DNA of 64,000 nt, from assembly GCA_021234155.1 (NCBI GenBank), contig JAJEKV010000140.1, positions 775,407 to 839,406 of the forward strand, written 5' to 3'. The translations under genes were made by a program, and so were the position numbers. Of the stretch, positions 27,901-39,806 are shown piece by piece. Source of the DNA: Isoetes taiwanensis (lineage: Eukaryota; Streptophyta; Lycopodiopsida; Isoetales; Isoetaceae). Numbering within the stretch: position 1 is the first letter of the stretch; each line of letters starts with the position of its first letter. The notes below the pieces were generated by a model. It saw only the letters and a list, made by a program, of their open reading frames with translations, was not told the DNA's origin and did no database searches.

Positions 27901-28894
27901 TTTGATTACAATTTCGGATTTATTCGATGCTAACGGTTCTATTCCTTTTGATTCCTCCATTATCAGGAATGAAGATGACAACAGCAGATCCCTTTACAAT
28001 GCCATCCTCAGCTATATTTCTCTAGCAGAATGGAACAACAGTGACATTACTTGGCAATACAAAGGGAAACTTCTCTTTAAAGTAAAGGAAGCATATAAGT
28101 ATCTTATGAAAGATCAAGAGATGAGTATCCACCTCAAATGGGGAATATCCCAGGAACACTGCAGATCCAATCTCATGCACCTTTGGAAATCCCCAATAAA
28201 TCCCAAAATCAAAGCATTCATTTGGCAATTATGGCATAAAAGCTTAGCCACAAATTGCAAGCGCTTCAACTGTAACTTCTCGAATTCTAATATCTGCCCC
28301 AGGTGTCTCTCTCATGCAGAAAATGAAGACCAGATCCTGCTTTTGGTCCCAATGGACAATTGAGATCTCTTCAAGCCCCTCAAGCTCTCTCTAGAGAGTC
28401 CCGAAGTTTACTTTTTTTACCAAACTCTCCCAGACATTGGAGCTTCTATATCCTTCTCTGGAGAATCTGGAAAGGCAGAAACAAGCTGGTTTTCTGCAAT
28501 GAAATAATATGGCCTCAAGCCATTCTCTCTCAAACCAATTATAATGTGTCTTGGATTTATAAAATTAACTCATAAGCTCACCTATTTTGCAGGAAAATTC
28601 TTTCTCACGAGTAGACGGATCTCCTTCCCAAACAAGAAGTATGAGGACATTCAGAAATGGGCAGCTGATTTCTTGACAGGCTGCTCCTTCCATCATTTCG
28701 AAGAAGACTGTGACTGCATTTGCTCGTGTGCCCTTCAGCCGGATTTGAAGAGAGAATTTATCTGTCAGGCTAGAGATGCAGCAGGAAAATACGACTTTGC
28801 TAAATCCAGAATCTGCCCATGTCTCTATTGCAAGATGACAATGATCACAAAAGGGCCGGACCCCCTAGACAATGCTGGCTACTCCTCTGGTTAG
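24935..28894 (+). pseudogene. LINE B copy 1 ORF2 (endonuclease-reverse transcriptase), broken
   Basis: The N-terminal APE-type endonuclease shows ITWNLQG, LLQEHK, GGDFNM and ADHFP. Reverse transcriptase shows GPDGLPTEFFK, SDYRPISLTNVIYKI, GCPLAPFLF and the catalytic FADD (about 27015). Then come a zf-RVT region (SPINPKIKAFIWQLWHKSLATNCKRF, CPRC) and a C-terminal Cys-rich tail (28763-28831). The frame from ATG 24935 stays open to 28363 apart from two TAGs, at 26723-26725 (a Trp in copy 2) and 27824-27826. Frameshifts follow after 28340. The nicking and priming enzyme is therefore inactive as it stands. Confidence 0.9.
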
Positions 28895-29192
28895 ATTCAA
28901 CAGACCTGATGCAGTGGCTCGACATCCTGATGAAGACAACTCTAAACTCTGTTATCTTTATCTCAGAGCTTTCGATTTCTGTTTTACAACCTTTGTTTCA
29001 GAAAACTGTTATAGTTAATTCCTTTTTCTCCTATGACATCCTTCTATGGTGTCTTGGAAAATCGGATATACCTCTGTTTTAAAAAGCCTCATTTTCTGGG
29101 AGGTTAGTTTTGGGTGGACACTCCCCATATAAGTAGTCATTTTTGTTCTCTTTTCAAAATTATAAATACAATACCATCCTTCAATTAAAAAA

Positions 29193-29640
29193 GAATGAGT
29201 GCCTTGTAGCGATCAGGCAGTTGAAGAATCACAGATAGAGAATACTACTTAGGTACAATAATTTTATTGATCCACGATACTCGAGAACAAGACACAAAGA
29301 GTTGTCGGTCTTCTTCATGAAAAAAATAGGGCTTCAACAGACATCTGAGAATATCAAATAAGGCCCCTGGCATGTTTTCCTCATTATATGGATACAAAAT
29401 GTCCAACCCAACTGGTGATAGGATATATAACGGACCATATGGTGGCGTCGTCTCTGATTGACAGATCAATAGGACAATTATAGGGGCAATGTTTTGAAAA
29501 AAGTTTGGTATTTATCTAGGAGTGTTGGAGAAAACATCTGGATTGCAGAGTTCATCGAGTAGTGGACCTGGATCACGAATACTAAATCTGGTCCTTTTTG
29601 ACCAGCCTTTATGAACCCAAGGAAAATATCTTCAAGATGT
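29193..29640 (-). pseudogene. Ty3/gypsy polyprotein, RT N-terminus, decayed
   Basis: On the minus strand TTPPYGPLYILSPVGLD and RQLFVSCSRVSWINKI match the start of Ty3 reverse transcriptase (PPYGP.Y.LSP.EL; DYR.LNK.T). This is the upstream half of the element whose RT C-terminus lies at 21290-22063, beyond the LINE. LDKYQTFFK-like residues upstream of it are also typical. Protease and gag were not recognised. 29640-30000 is AT-rich with Glu/Asn-like repeats and no gene. Confidence 0.75.
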
Positions 29641-30000
29641 GAAACTAAGCCTGCAGCATGGAAGAAGTCGTCAAAATGGAAGCAGGAGGAAGAACTGAAA
29701 CATGAACAAAATGAAGATCAGAATCAGGGACATGATCAATTAGAACTAGAACAAAATCCAAAATATGAACAAGATCATGGTCCGGATTAAGATCCGAATC
29801 GGAAGTAGAAATTGGCATCTATAATATGGTGGCATTTGAGGGAGTGGTTATCTGAGCAACAAACAGAAAAAGAAAGAGAATACCCAACCAATATTTGGAC
29901 CAAGTTATATGTAAGAATAGTTAAGATCTATTATTAACAATGGACCTTTATTTAAAAGTTAAGAGAAAGGTGAAAAGACCCCGACTCAAATAAATATGCA

Positions 30001-30745
30001 AACAAATTACCAATTTGCCCATACACATTAAACTTAGTTACCAAAATAGCCCTACACCTCATACTTAATTACTAAAATTCCATTACATACCAATTTTGAT
30101 CAATCTACACCAAATTTAATTACCAAAATGCCCTATACCAAACTTAATCACCGAAATGACCCTTATACAGTTTTATTTTGACACTTACAAGGAGCCAGTA
30201 TTCCTGGTTTTTGCGCACGATGATGCTACTGGAGGCATCTTATCACCAGCCACACGCAGACCTCCTGGACTTCCAAAAACCAAATGCATACACACATGAG
30301 AAGAAGAAGTAGTAGAGAGGAACAACATTGTAGAAGTTTTATTGGAAAGGGACACAGTGCACGCAGTTGTAGAGCTCCAATTCAGTGATGATTGTGACTT
30401 CTGTAATCTCTTTGTTGAATTCAAACTTCTATTTTTAGATTGAGTAGGAACCATTGGTATGTAAGAGCATTTTAGTAATTTAGTTTGGTGTGTGTAGGGG
30501 GTATTTTGGTAAATAAGTTTGGTATGTAGGGCATTTTGGTGATTAAGTTTGATGTAGATTGATCAAAATTAGTAGGAATTCAAACTTCTATTTTTGAGGC
30601 ATCTAGTGTAGATTGAGTAGGAACCATTGGTATGTAAGGGCATTTTAGTAATTTAGTTTGGTGTGTGTAGGGGGTATTTTGGTAAATAAGTTTGGTATGT
30701 AGGGCATTTTGGTGATTAAGTTTGATGTAGATTGATCAAAATTGT
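30001..30745. repeat. Foldback element with repeated arms
   Basis: Motifs such as ACCAAAATGCCCTATACC on the left (30001-30172) are inverted on the right as GGGCATTTTGGTGATTAAG (30450-30745). AATTTTGATCAATCTACACC pairs with GGTGTAGATTGATCAAAATT-like sequence. The right arm contains a 159-bp tandem duplication (30417-30575 and 30576-30745). The centre holds an 89-codon minus-strand frame (30185-30454) that is Ser/Thr-rich and resembles nothing I know. A non-autonomous DNA transposon is likely. 30746-31100 shows short direct repeats only. Confidence 0.65.
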
Positions 30746-31399
30746 TATATAATAACCACGATTCCGTTATTTTGAAATTATTTCATCATTTTGCAATTTA
30801 CAAATAGTGATAACTCCAATTTCAACAATGTGGAATTGCATGTAAATACTTTTTATTTATCAGCCTTAATTATAACAGGTCTCAAATTACAAGTTAACAC
30901 TTAGTTAATCACAAGCCAGTATTCCACATTCAAGTAGATGTAACTCAAGTAGATATCACAAGTCAGTATTCCATATCCAAGTAGGGTAAGATACTCATAT
31001 ACCGAAAGTAAGATTACAATGAAAGCACGAATACAATGAAATGCACTGAAAGTAGGATTACAATGAAAGTAAAATTCACATCATAAGATACTCATGAACT
31101 CTCGTACTTTATTTTGCTTGTTTGGCTATCTTCTCTAGTGACTTCAGAACTTTATCCTTCAAAAAGATTAGAATCTTTATGTACCCCTTTCTCGGATCCA
31201 CCTTGCCTTTTCTGGGGTTCCATGACATCAACACGGATTTTATTTCACCCATTGGGGCGGATCACTTGCATCATACTTCCATTACTTCTTAAAACAATCT
31301 TTGTAGCGTCCGTTTCCACTTATTGGGCGCCACCACTCCACACGCACCTTGTTTTTGTTAGGGTTATTAGCTTCCCTACAAACGCTCGAGATGGTATAC

Positions 31400-34300
31400 C
31401 CTAATCAAATAGGATAAGTATCTTCAACTGATGGCCTTACGATCAAATATTGGCCATCCTTCAAATCCATCTTAAGATCATATGGAGCAAGTCCATAATA
31501 CTTGGGACGCTCTTTTCTAGGTCCAACATAGTGCTCTTTTTCCTCTTCCACCTCCTCTTCCGACTCCTCTGTCATCAAGTGGATCGGCTGCTAATCATGT
31601 TGGAATTGACCATGGTCGAGCTTCCATCGACTTTGAGATAGCCAACCCTCTCGAAGGACACTACTACTTGTGTCCAAACTTCCTAAAAGTATATGAACTT
31701 CGTTCCAATAATTTACAAGCGCTTCATTGCACGCTCTTCTCTCTGGTGCTGTGTGTTTATCTGCTAAGGATTTCTTCCAATACTTTATATATTCAATTAT
31801 CCCTTCCATAGTCTGTTCATAATCCTTCACTTCTCCTAATGGTTTCATAGCCTTAGGCTCTTCCGTCGGCACCATTGGTTCACCTGCCACATCCTCTTTC
31901 CAAATCAATATATCCTTATCTTTCTAAGCCTCCATACGGATCTCCAAAATTTCATCTTGTATTGCATTATTGGCTTTCCATTTTTCACCCAAAACCTAAA
32001 TTGCAATGGAGCACTATGGCCAATAAGATCTTCACGAGCATAACCCTCTATAAACTCTTTCCAGTCGGGGACTTCTTGTATCAATGAACTAATAGGAGGA
32101 GGTGAAGAACATTGCTCAAATAGCTCCAAAAGCCTCGGATAGGTGGTGACATCACATTTCTGCAATTTAATCCTATAATGCCCAAACATTGCATCAATGT
32201 CTTCGTGAGTGTGGCCAGACATCAAGTAACCAATATAAACCATTTCAAACACTCCAACCTATGTAAGATACGACAAATATGCAAACAAGTATCTATTTTT
32301 ATTCTGGCCAGCACAATTGTCAAGTTGCAAGAGTAGCTTCTTGGGTAGTTGGCGCCCCGGTATTGGATTCACATGAATTGAAGATGCTGGCCCATTCATC
32401 TTTCCTATGGTCAAATAATCTAGTTTCATTGAGAGTAGTGTCATGCGATGCCTTGAAGAGATGTTGCAATGGCTTACAAAAATGAACATCTCCATTAAAA
32501 CCATGTTCCAAATCGCGCAATGCTTTTGCAATGCTACTAACATGGAAGTTTGGACCATCACCCCATAATTCTAATGTAAAATGGCCATGATGCACTGCTC
32601 CCTGGCCATGAGTTATGAATCCAGCTAGTGATATTTGCAATGGGAAAGACCTTGCAACAGACTCTGGTATAGCCCTAAACTGGGGCAAACAGTTTTTTTG
32701 CTGATCCATCTTGTCATGAATGACACATAGAAAATTCTCTGGTTCCATTGTAGACAAGCATCTCCACATCCAGTATGTTGATTGACATGACATTTGCTCC
32801 ATCGTGTGAATTCTCATTTCCTTTCGAACCGCTGATCTTTCCACCTCAAGCTTCGACTTCTCGAGCTTATCTAACAAATCCATGCATATGCTTTGAGAAG
32901 TTGTTATATTGCATTCTTTTGACATCTGAAAAATGTTTACTCCAGAGCTTGCTGAAGGCTGATTGTGAAATCTTGTCCACACCCATTTCCTCTAGAAGAT
33001 TGTTGATCATTTATAAAATCACTTTTTGTGTGAAATATGCAGGCAACATTCGAACTACTTTCCTGCATCCCTCTTCATCAACCGCACTTTTGTGAGGCAT
33101 ACTCTCAGCATGATAGTTAACAAACTTCTCGAATAAGCTCTGAGCTGCAAGCACCCTGGGGGTTGTCCTCGCCTTTCCCCGATTACCATGCTGTTTGGGG
33201 TCTGGGTTCGGGAACTCCTGCAAGATAGCCCTCTGTGAGGACCCTTGGATCTAACAGGAGAATCCGGGGGACTATGTCACGCGGGATTTGCAAGAAAAGA
33301 ACAAGAAGAAGAAAACAGAACCAAAGAGAACAATGAGAGGAAAATGATAAGCTTCCTTGATATCAATGATGAACATACATGAGCTCTCGCAATCGAGAGA
33401 AGACTGAAGAGAGACAAGACTCAAAAACTCATCTATCACTCATGTGCTAGCTCTACTCATATATATAGTACAATGGCCTTTGGCCCAATATAGACACTCT
33501 GACTGATCTCGGTGCCGACTCTTGGAAGGAGGCCTGATTTGCAGGAATATTGGCGGTGCCTCTTGAAGTGCCTAGAATCATGCTGACGCTGACACGGGCG
33601 GTGACGGGCCGTCACTTGTCTGAGCGGCGCCTCTTGTGGACGGACGCAGGCTTTGACTGCGTGGTCTGCTGCTGAGCCTTTGATGGCTGACCCGTGGCTG
33701 ACTGTGGATCCTTGTTCTTGACCTGGTCCGTCGTATGCATGAATAGTCCTGTACCAGGAGGCACAGGACTAACGCATGCCAACCTATTTGAGCCCCCCTC
33801 TTTTGGTTCCGCCTTAATCTCCACCATGTAGAGGCTGATATACCTAGTATGGTTGTCACTGCACTGCTACATATCCATTTCCCACCAATAGGAAATCCCC
33901 TGTTCCTGATATCAGGTGATGGCCCAAATGTATGTTCTATGATATTGTAAATATAAGTTTTTCTAGCGTCATGAGTTTTCTCCTTATAGATTGATCTGGC
34001 TTCCACAAGTTCTTTCACTGTGAATCTACCAAAGCAGTTGTTGGGGCAGCCACAATCCCCCCCTCTGATGGCTTGCATAGTCTCTTCACTGCAATTGTTA
34101 GTATCTTTCACAGTCTGAACCTTTTCCTTCCTCTTCTTCCTCTTCAAGAAGTTGTAGGCCCTTTTTTCTGGTATAGATACATCCATAGGAGGTATTAATG
34201 GAATGCCATTTTCATCCACCACCACATTATTTTCTCCAACACGCTCAGTTCTTTGAAGCAATCCTTTTCCTATTATCTCAATGGAGTTCACTGGCTAGAG

Positions 34301-34742
34301 CAACAAGGCTGGCAACTCTAAACCACTGTTGATATTATTGCAAGCATAGCAGTGTTTGTTCTTCAGCTCAACACTGAAGTTATGAAGCTGTATTGAAGAA
34401 ATGGAGACTCCCACAAAGTCATCACCAATAGCTTGTCCATTATAGCAGTGCATAGGATCCCAACATTCATAGCAGTGCATAGCAGTGCACACATTCACCA
34501 ACAATTCCTCTATTGCACTGCTGATGCAAATTCACTTTCTCATCCTTCCATGTTAATATGGAAATTACTATTCTTCTTTCCTCATTAGCACCAGCTGGGT
34601 TTTTAATATTTTCTGCATTTGCTTCAGGTGGCTGCTCATTCTTATTTGCATTAATCTCTTCCACATCCATGTAATCAGCATCATTCTTCTCTGCTCGAGG
34701 TTCTTGGTCACCGGGTTCCTCAGCACTAGCTTCATGAGAAAT
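31400..34742 (-). pseudogene. GHTHEDIDAMF-type (DUF7869-like) transposase-like gene, broken
   Basis: Minus strand, N to C. An acidic segment (EPGDQEPRAEKNDADYMDVEE) follows an acceptor-like CAG at 34743. Then come Lys-rich LKRKKRKEK, Cys-rich GGDCGCPNNCFGRFT, and KWICSSAVTTILGIS. After a 562-bp insertion follow RAILQEFPNPDPKQHGNRGK, VDKISQSAFSKLWSKHF, CVIHDKMDQ, LLQLDNCAGQNKNRYLF, GYLMSGHTHEDIDAMFGHY and a C-terminal VRVEWWRPI block. The IHDKMDQ, DNCAGQNKNRY and GHTHEDID signatures suggest an RNase H-like fold with Asp residues, and I associate them with the DUF7869 family. Stops (34295, 33011, about 32259) and at least four frameshifts are present. It could be a transposase or a domesticated gene; function unknown. 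Confidence 0.6.
33234..33795. mobile_element. 562-bp insertion in the GHTHEDIDAMF gene
   Basis: The insertion is flanked by the 5-bp repeats CCCTC (33229-33233 and 33796-33800). Its removal restores the minus-strand frame RRNQKR/AILQEFP exactly. It starts TGTGAGGACC on the plus strand and contains CATATATATAG and purine-rich A/G runs, so it looks like a solo LTR, although the other end is not a standard CA. A Lys/Gln/Ser-rich minus-strand frame (about 33612-33800) reads into it. Class uncertain. Confidence 0.6.
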
Positions 34743-34824
34743 CTGAAAATTAGAAGAAAGGTTGAGGAAAACATAGTATTGTATACAATAACAATAAATG
34801 AAATATTCATACAATGCCTACACC

Positions 34825-35812
34825 GCACTATGCGCGACAGTGCGTGCGACACGTATGGACCATAATTATGTGAAATACATAAGAAAGGTATATTAATTTA
34901 CCAAATACAGATATGTCGCTGGGCGCGACTCATACAAAAATATCCAATATTTCTATTTGTGACATAATAGGTCTAGGCATGTCAGCACATATCCCATTTT
35001 GTAGCACATATCCCATTTTGTATTTGCTGAATCAGTACAAATATCATTTCGCCATTCCAAACTCTGCAGTTTTTTTTGCTTAATGGGTTACCAAACCAGT
35101 CTGGTGCATGTCAATGCTACCAATGGAGTTCATGTCCACGAGCGAGGCTTGGCCTTGAGCCTCACCAAAGCTCGGGACATGGCATTTCACAAAGATATCC
35201 CGAAAGCTACTATTCAGGGATTTCCACAGATTGGTCCACAAGTTCGACCATCAGCTCCCTGTTTCTGAGGAGAGAGACGGATGTGGAAGTGCAGTGCAGC
35301 AAATGGCAGGCTTAACAGAAGCCGAGTTCAATGCCCAGATAGCAGAAGTAGTCCTCCATGCAGCTGCATCACATTACATTTGTTTTGAGCCATTTCTTAA
35401 TCCTAGAAGCTGGACAAAGAAATTTGTTAGAGTCTAAGGACCTGCCATTCAGGAATGCTGGAGGCCAAAATGAACTGCCTGGTGATGATGACAAACCTGG
35501 ATGCAGATAGACTAGATTACATTGTACATAGGACAATAATTATTGATCCTACACCATTGCTACCAGTCTTGCCAGAACAGCTTTTATAAAGCTCTGTTGT
35601 ATAAATGTTTTGGAATAAAAAAATATTTTCCACAATTTGTCAACTGAAGTATGTGTTATTTCTGGTTTTTTTTTCTTCTTGCACTGAGCGCGAGTCGTTT
35701 CTTCTCGCGCTGAGCGCGAGAGATTAATATGGTTTTCTATAACACATTTTTTAGTATGGGAAACGTGTTTCATAGAAAATCATATTAACTTCTCGTGCTA
35801 GGCGCGAGAAAA
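34825..35812. repeat. GCGCGAG-type palindromes upstream of the GHTHEDIDAMF gene
   Basis: Dyads occur at 34825-34850 (ACTATGCGCGACAG, degenerate), 34914-34931 (GTCGC-TGGGC-GCGAC), 35681-35695, 35702-35722 (CTCGCGC-TGA-GCGCGAG) and 35791-35810 (CTCGTGCTAGGCGCGAG). The last two also bound a larger inverted repeat, in which GAGATTAATATGGTTTTCTATAACAC pairs with GTGTTTCATAGAAAATCATATTAACTTCTC. The surrounding 34.93-35.68 kb holds two short plus-strand frames (35083-35268, 35231-35437) that I do not recognise. Related dyads lie in an intron at 50375-50480. Confidence 0.6.
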
Positions 35813-38800
35813 CTGCAGTTTGTTAAAATTCATTTCTCAATATACAATGATAGGACCTAATTCAATGCATGTTGTGTGTGACAAGATTATGAACTCTTCT
35901 TGCTCAACAATTTGTCAAATTGAATCTCTAAGCTCATAGACTTGTGGTAAAGGCTCATAGTGAGGTGAGGCATCCCTCTACAAATTGAAGCAGATAATCC
36001 ATCTATCAACCCAAATTGCTTGGGCTATAAATTCATATATTTGCTGAATCTAAATCTGATGGCATGAAATAATAATGTAACACCAATCTATCAACCCAAA
36101 TTTGCTCTGGGATATAAATTTGCAAATTTGCTGGATGTAAATCTGATGGCATGAAATAATAATGTAACACCACTTTCAAAAGTAAAGAATAATATAAAGA
36201 CTCTTAGAATCCATGTCCTGTAGGTGGAGATGATGTGCTTGAGTGAAGAATGTACTATATAACTTTGTCCTTCATAAGTAGTCTTCATTTATCTACTTAC
36301 TTATTTACCTCTGTCTTACATCTATTTCCTTGCCTGCCATTCTTTGTATATTTAATATGGTATCAAGCTCTTCTGCCTATGAAAATCTGTCCAAATGTAA
36401 CTTCTTCAAAATCAGTTTGAATGGCATGGAAATGTTTAGAGTGTCTGCATGCAACTTGACGAAATGGAATCCTCACTTTATATTGCTAATTGTGCAGGTG
36501 ATTTGTGCGGACCTGCATTGTTGCTTTGCATTGTTGCTTTGATGTCAATTATTGCTTTGGATCATTCTTTGTGATGCATTTTGCATATTCTTAGCATCAT
36601 CTGGCGTGCCAAGTATTCATCATCATCATAATAATATATGAAAGAGAATTTAACCATTCCATCTATTCAAAGAAGTGTTAGCGGAAGTACAAGCTATCTA
36701 GGGACTAACCAGTCTCTTGGCTGGAGCCATTATCACGGAAAACATCCATTCTTCGGGTCTGTTGGCAAGAACTGGTAGCTGCTCTTCCTCTCCTCTTCTC
36801 CAATCAATTTTGGGGCAGAAATGGGGTAGGACACCAATTTCTCCTCCCAAATTGGCAAGTCCCACTTGGCCAATCGATTTGGACCAGGCGGTGCTCCCCT
36901 GTTGGTTCCGTTTAAGTAATTATAACCTAATTAACATAATCAGGATTTAACCACTAATTTTATTAGCATAGCTAATAAAATCCCTTTTAAGTGAACCCAG
37001 ATTACCCCCTATTGACCTTTAGGGGTCTAGTTAAGTACTGGTGACGTGTCATAGTATGCATTCGTATACCATATAAATACCTGGAACGTCACACAAATAT
37101 TGTCTCCTTCACTGCCATTATTTTTTATCATGAGGCTTTGCAAGTCTGAATTGATGAATGAAAACTCTATTTAAATGACCACTCGTCAATTTGCCTCAGT
37201 TCTACACATGCCAATTTGTGATGCCAAATCTTTGTTATACCTGCGATAAATTTGGACTTCGTATTCCTGGGTTACAAATGTTTATATCTGGAATTGTCAG
37301 AATTGTAGAAGTGAATTCCATGTGAGGACTGGATGCTTTGACACATTCATCTTGTATTGGCTTGGTTTAGAATGTCTAGGGAAGTCTTGAGATTTAGTAC
37401 GTTACTGCATTGAGGTTGACATTCAGAATCTATTGTGAATGCCAATAAAATGCCTAGAACACACATAAATTGCCATAATTATTTGTTAGTAATGGTAGGA
37501 GAAGCTCGTGTTCAAGGAGCTAAATATAGTGTTATTAGGGTAAGGTTTGGTTTATACTAAAACCAATTCATATGTGCACTTTATGTTCTTTAATGCTTAT
37601 GCATTTTAACTAAAACAAGATGTTGCATACATATAAATATGGGGAGATGAGACAAGATGTTGCACATCTCACGCTTAAAATATAATCATTGTCAAGACAA
37701 CTTGACAATTATTCATTGGCAATACAACCACAACTGATTGGATCTTTCTATCTATGAATCATCTCTAAGCAGTCACATATCTACTTTTGTGCTATTTGCA
37801 GCTTAAAGCATACCTTGACATAAAACACCACATTATAGCTGTTTGACATGCATCACCAACTAATTGCAGTTAGGCACATTAAACCTTGCTTTGCTGGACT
37901 AAAGAATTTGTTACCTAAATGGCTCTAGATACTTTGGAAACACATTGTCAAAAGCTTACGTAGGCCATTTTAGTATACTCTAGCTAATCACTGGTTAATT
38001 ACATAAACATATATGACGTCAAGTGAGTGGAAATCCTGTGATGCATAGATAAAGGTCCCACAATAGTTTTAGATACATGTTCTTCACCACAACATATCGA
38101 ACATTACTACTCCACAACCACATTAAAATGCATTGTTTTGGTTTCACATGCCCAGTCCTATGATTTCATACTCACTACCACATCAAAATGCATTGTTTCA
38201 GTTTCACATGTCCAACCCTATAATTTCATACCAGTGCTTGAACCAAACATAATCTTCACGTTAGGGTGTGCAATCTTTACGATCGAAGAATTACTTACCT
38301 CTTCAATTTACACATATTGCTCACAAGCACTCGCTTATTACACAACCCTTCGGAAAAAACCAAGATTCATTCAAAGCGTTTAATCTATTGTACTTTGCAT
38401 AATGCTATAATTTGTTGGAACTTCAAAAATGATTGCGACACATCACATTATCTAAGGGGTGCTCAACTCCAAACACTTTCACTCGTAAATGCTTGTGATG
38501 CTTTCCCATTTGATTCTTCATTATGTCACATGCATCATCTGTTGGGACATTCCCATGCTTATGCCTCTCTAGCTTCATACTACATGTTTGATGCTACTTT
38601 TGATCCTAACTATGAGTTGTTTTTCATGTTTATTTATACTTTCATTTCCAATATACATGTGCACTATTCCTCTCGGGATGAATGCCTACAATTGGTCTAG
38701 AGGGCAACCCTCTCCGTTGGGTTAGCAACTTGTTTACACTGTTTGGCTCTTAGGCATTGGAGTTACCCAATACTCATGCGAATTTACCAGTCTAATTACC

Positions 38801-39806
38801 TATTTTGGTATTCGGCTTGCAGAATAAAAGCATGGACTTTGAGTCTGATCACAAAAGAGAAGGCCCAAGACGTAGGTCATTTTCCATGACATGGAATCTA
38901 CAAGGTGCATGTCAGAAACACAATTACAAAATGTCGACTGTGTTGCTCCAAGCATGCACAACTCCACAAAATTTGCACAACTCCACCAAAATTTGCACAT
39001 GCATTACATTAATATACAGAGCTTTATTTATTACATGATCATCTGTTTCTGCAGCCCTGCAATGTGCAAAGACCAAAGGACTATAGCAAAGACAATAACA
39101 AAAATAATCTGGGGTCTCAAATACTCGTCTTATTTCGCTATCATGATATGATATGGAATTGTGCTACTTAAGGTGAGCGTTGTACACCTTTACCACATCT
39201 GCCTAATTTGTAATGAGCCTATACCGCTACAATTGTGAAGAGCGAAATTGTTGGGAGGTTATGATTCAAGAGTTTTAGAGCATGGAACAAGTTTTAGTGC
39301 CGAAAATGTGTACAAAAAACTTGGTTGCTACTTACCCTTTTTAATGCATGCCCAAAAAATGACTTTTAATATGTTCGAAAGGTTAATTGCAGTGGCATTT
39401 AACATTACATTTCCAACACTTCATTTAGTACAAGTCCATGCCCAAAAGACTCTTAATATTTTCAAAATTGCAGCGACTACATGTATTTCACAAATTTGAT
39501 AATGATTTGATTGATCAGGAGTACGTTTAATAGTTTTACAAACAGAGCTTTAGCCACGACATCGCATACAATACAAAGTGGCTCAAGGCTTGTGTCAACC
39601 AAGCTTATGAAGAATACTTCCTTTGATCAACTTATCCCACATGGCCAGATCATTGGGGCTCTGCCATTCTTATGTTAGATGGAGCATGATGATTCTCTTC
39701 CCAATTTAGGATGAGCTCATCCACTACTGCAAACAATGATTTGCACATTATTATGATACATCATACATCAAACAGATTACAGTCCAAGACCAATTGGCAG
39801 AGTTAA
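35813..39806. other. Intergenic sequence between the transposase-like gene and PS1
   Basis: No supported gene in 4 kb. Seen here: a short near-duplication around 36001-36170 (ATCTATCAACCCAAATT...TAATGTAACACCA), a 60-bp tandem duplication at 38118-38177/38178-38237, and AT-rich DNA with isolated stop-bounded frames up to 144 codons that look like nothing known. The stretch 36700-37200 has a TATAAATA (37073) followed by a CT-rich start-like region and could be part of an LTR, but no partner copy is in the window. Confidence 0.4.

Larger units (their letters stand above)
22064..29192 (+). mobile_element. L1-like LINE, family B, copy 1 (7129 bp)
   Basis: The element is flanked by a 17-bp target duplication, GAATGAGTGCCTTGTAG (22047-22063 and 29193-29209). 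It ends in TTCAATTAAAAAA. Taking it out rejoins the minus-strand Ty3 reading frame around LPDRYKALIHLP. It encodes ORF0 (22164-22550), ORF1 (22889-24942) and ORF2 (24935-28894). A second full-length copy lies at 52926-59505, with the same 3' end and the same gene order. The element is full length but broken. About 300 bases after ORF2 form the 3' UTR. Confidence 0.92.

Noticed and set aside
36700-37210. LTR-like stretch with TATAAATA
   Set aside because: No second copy, primer-binding site or polypurine tract is in the window, so it cannot be called.
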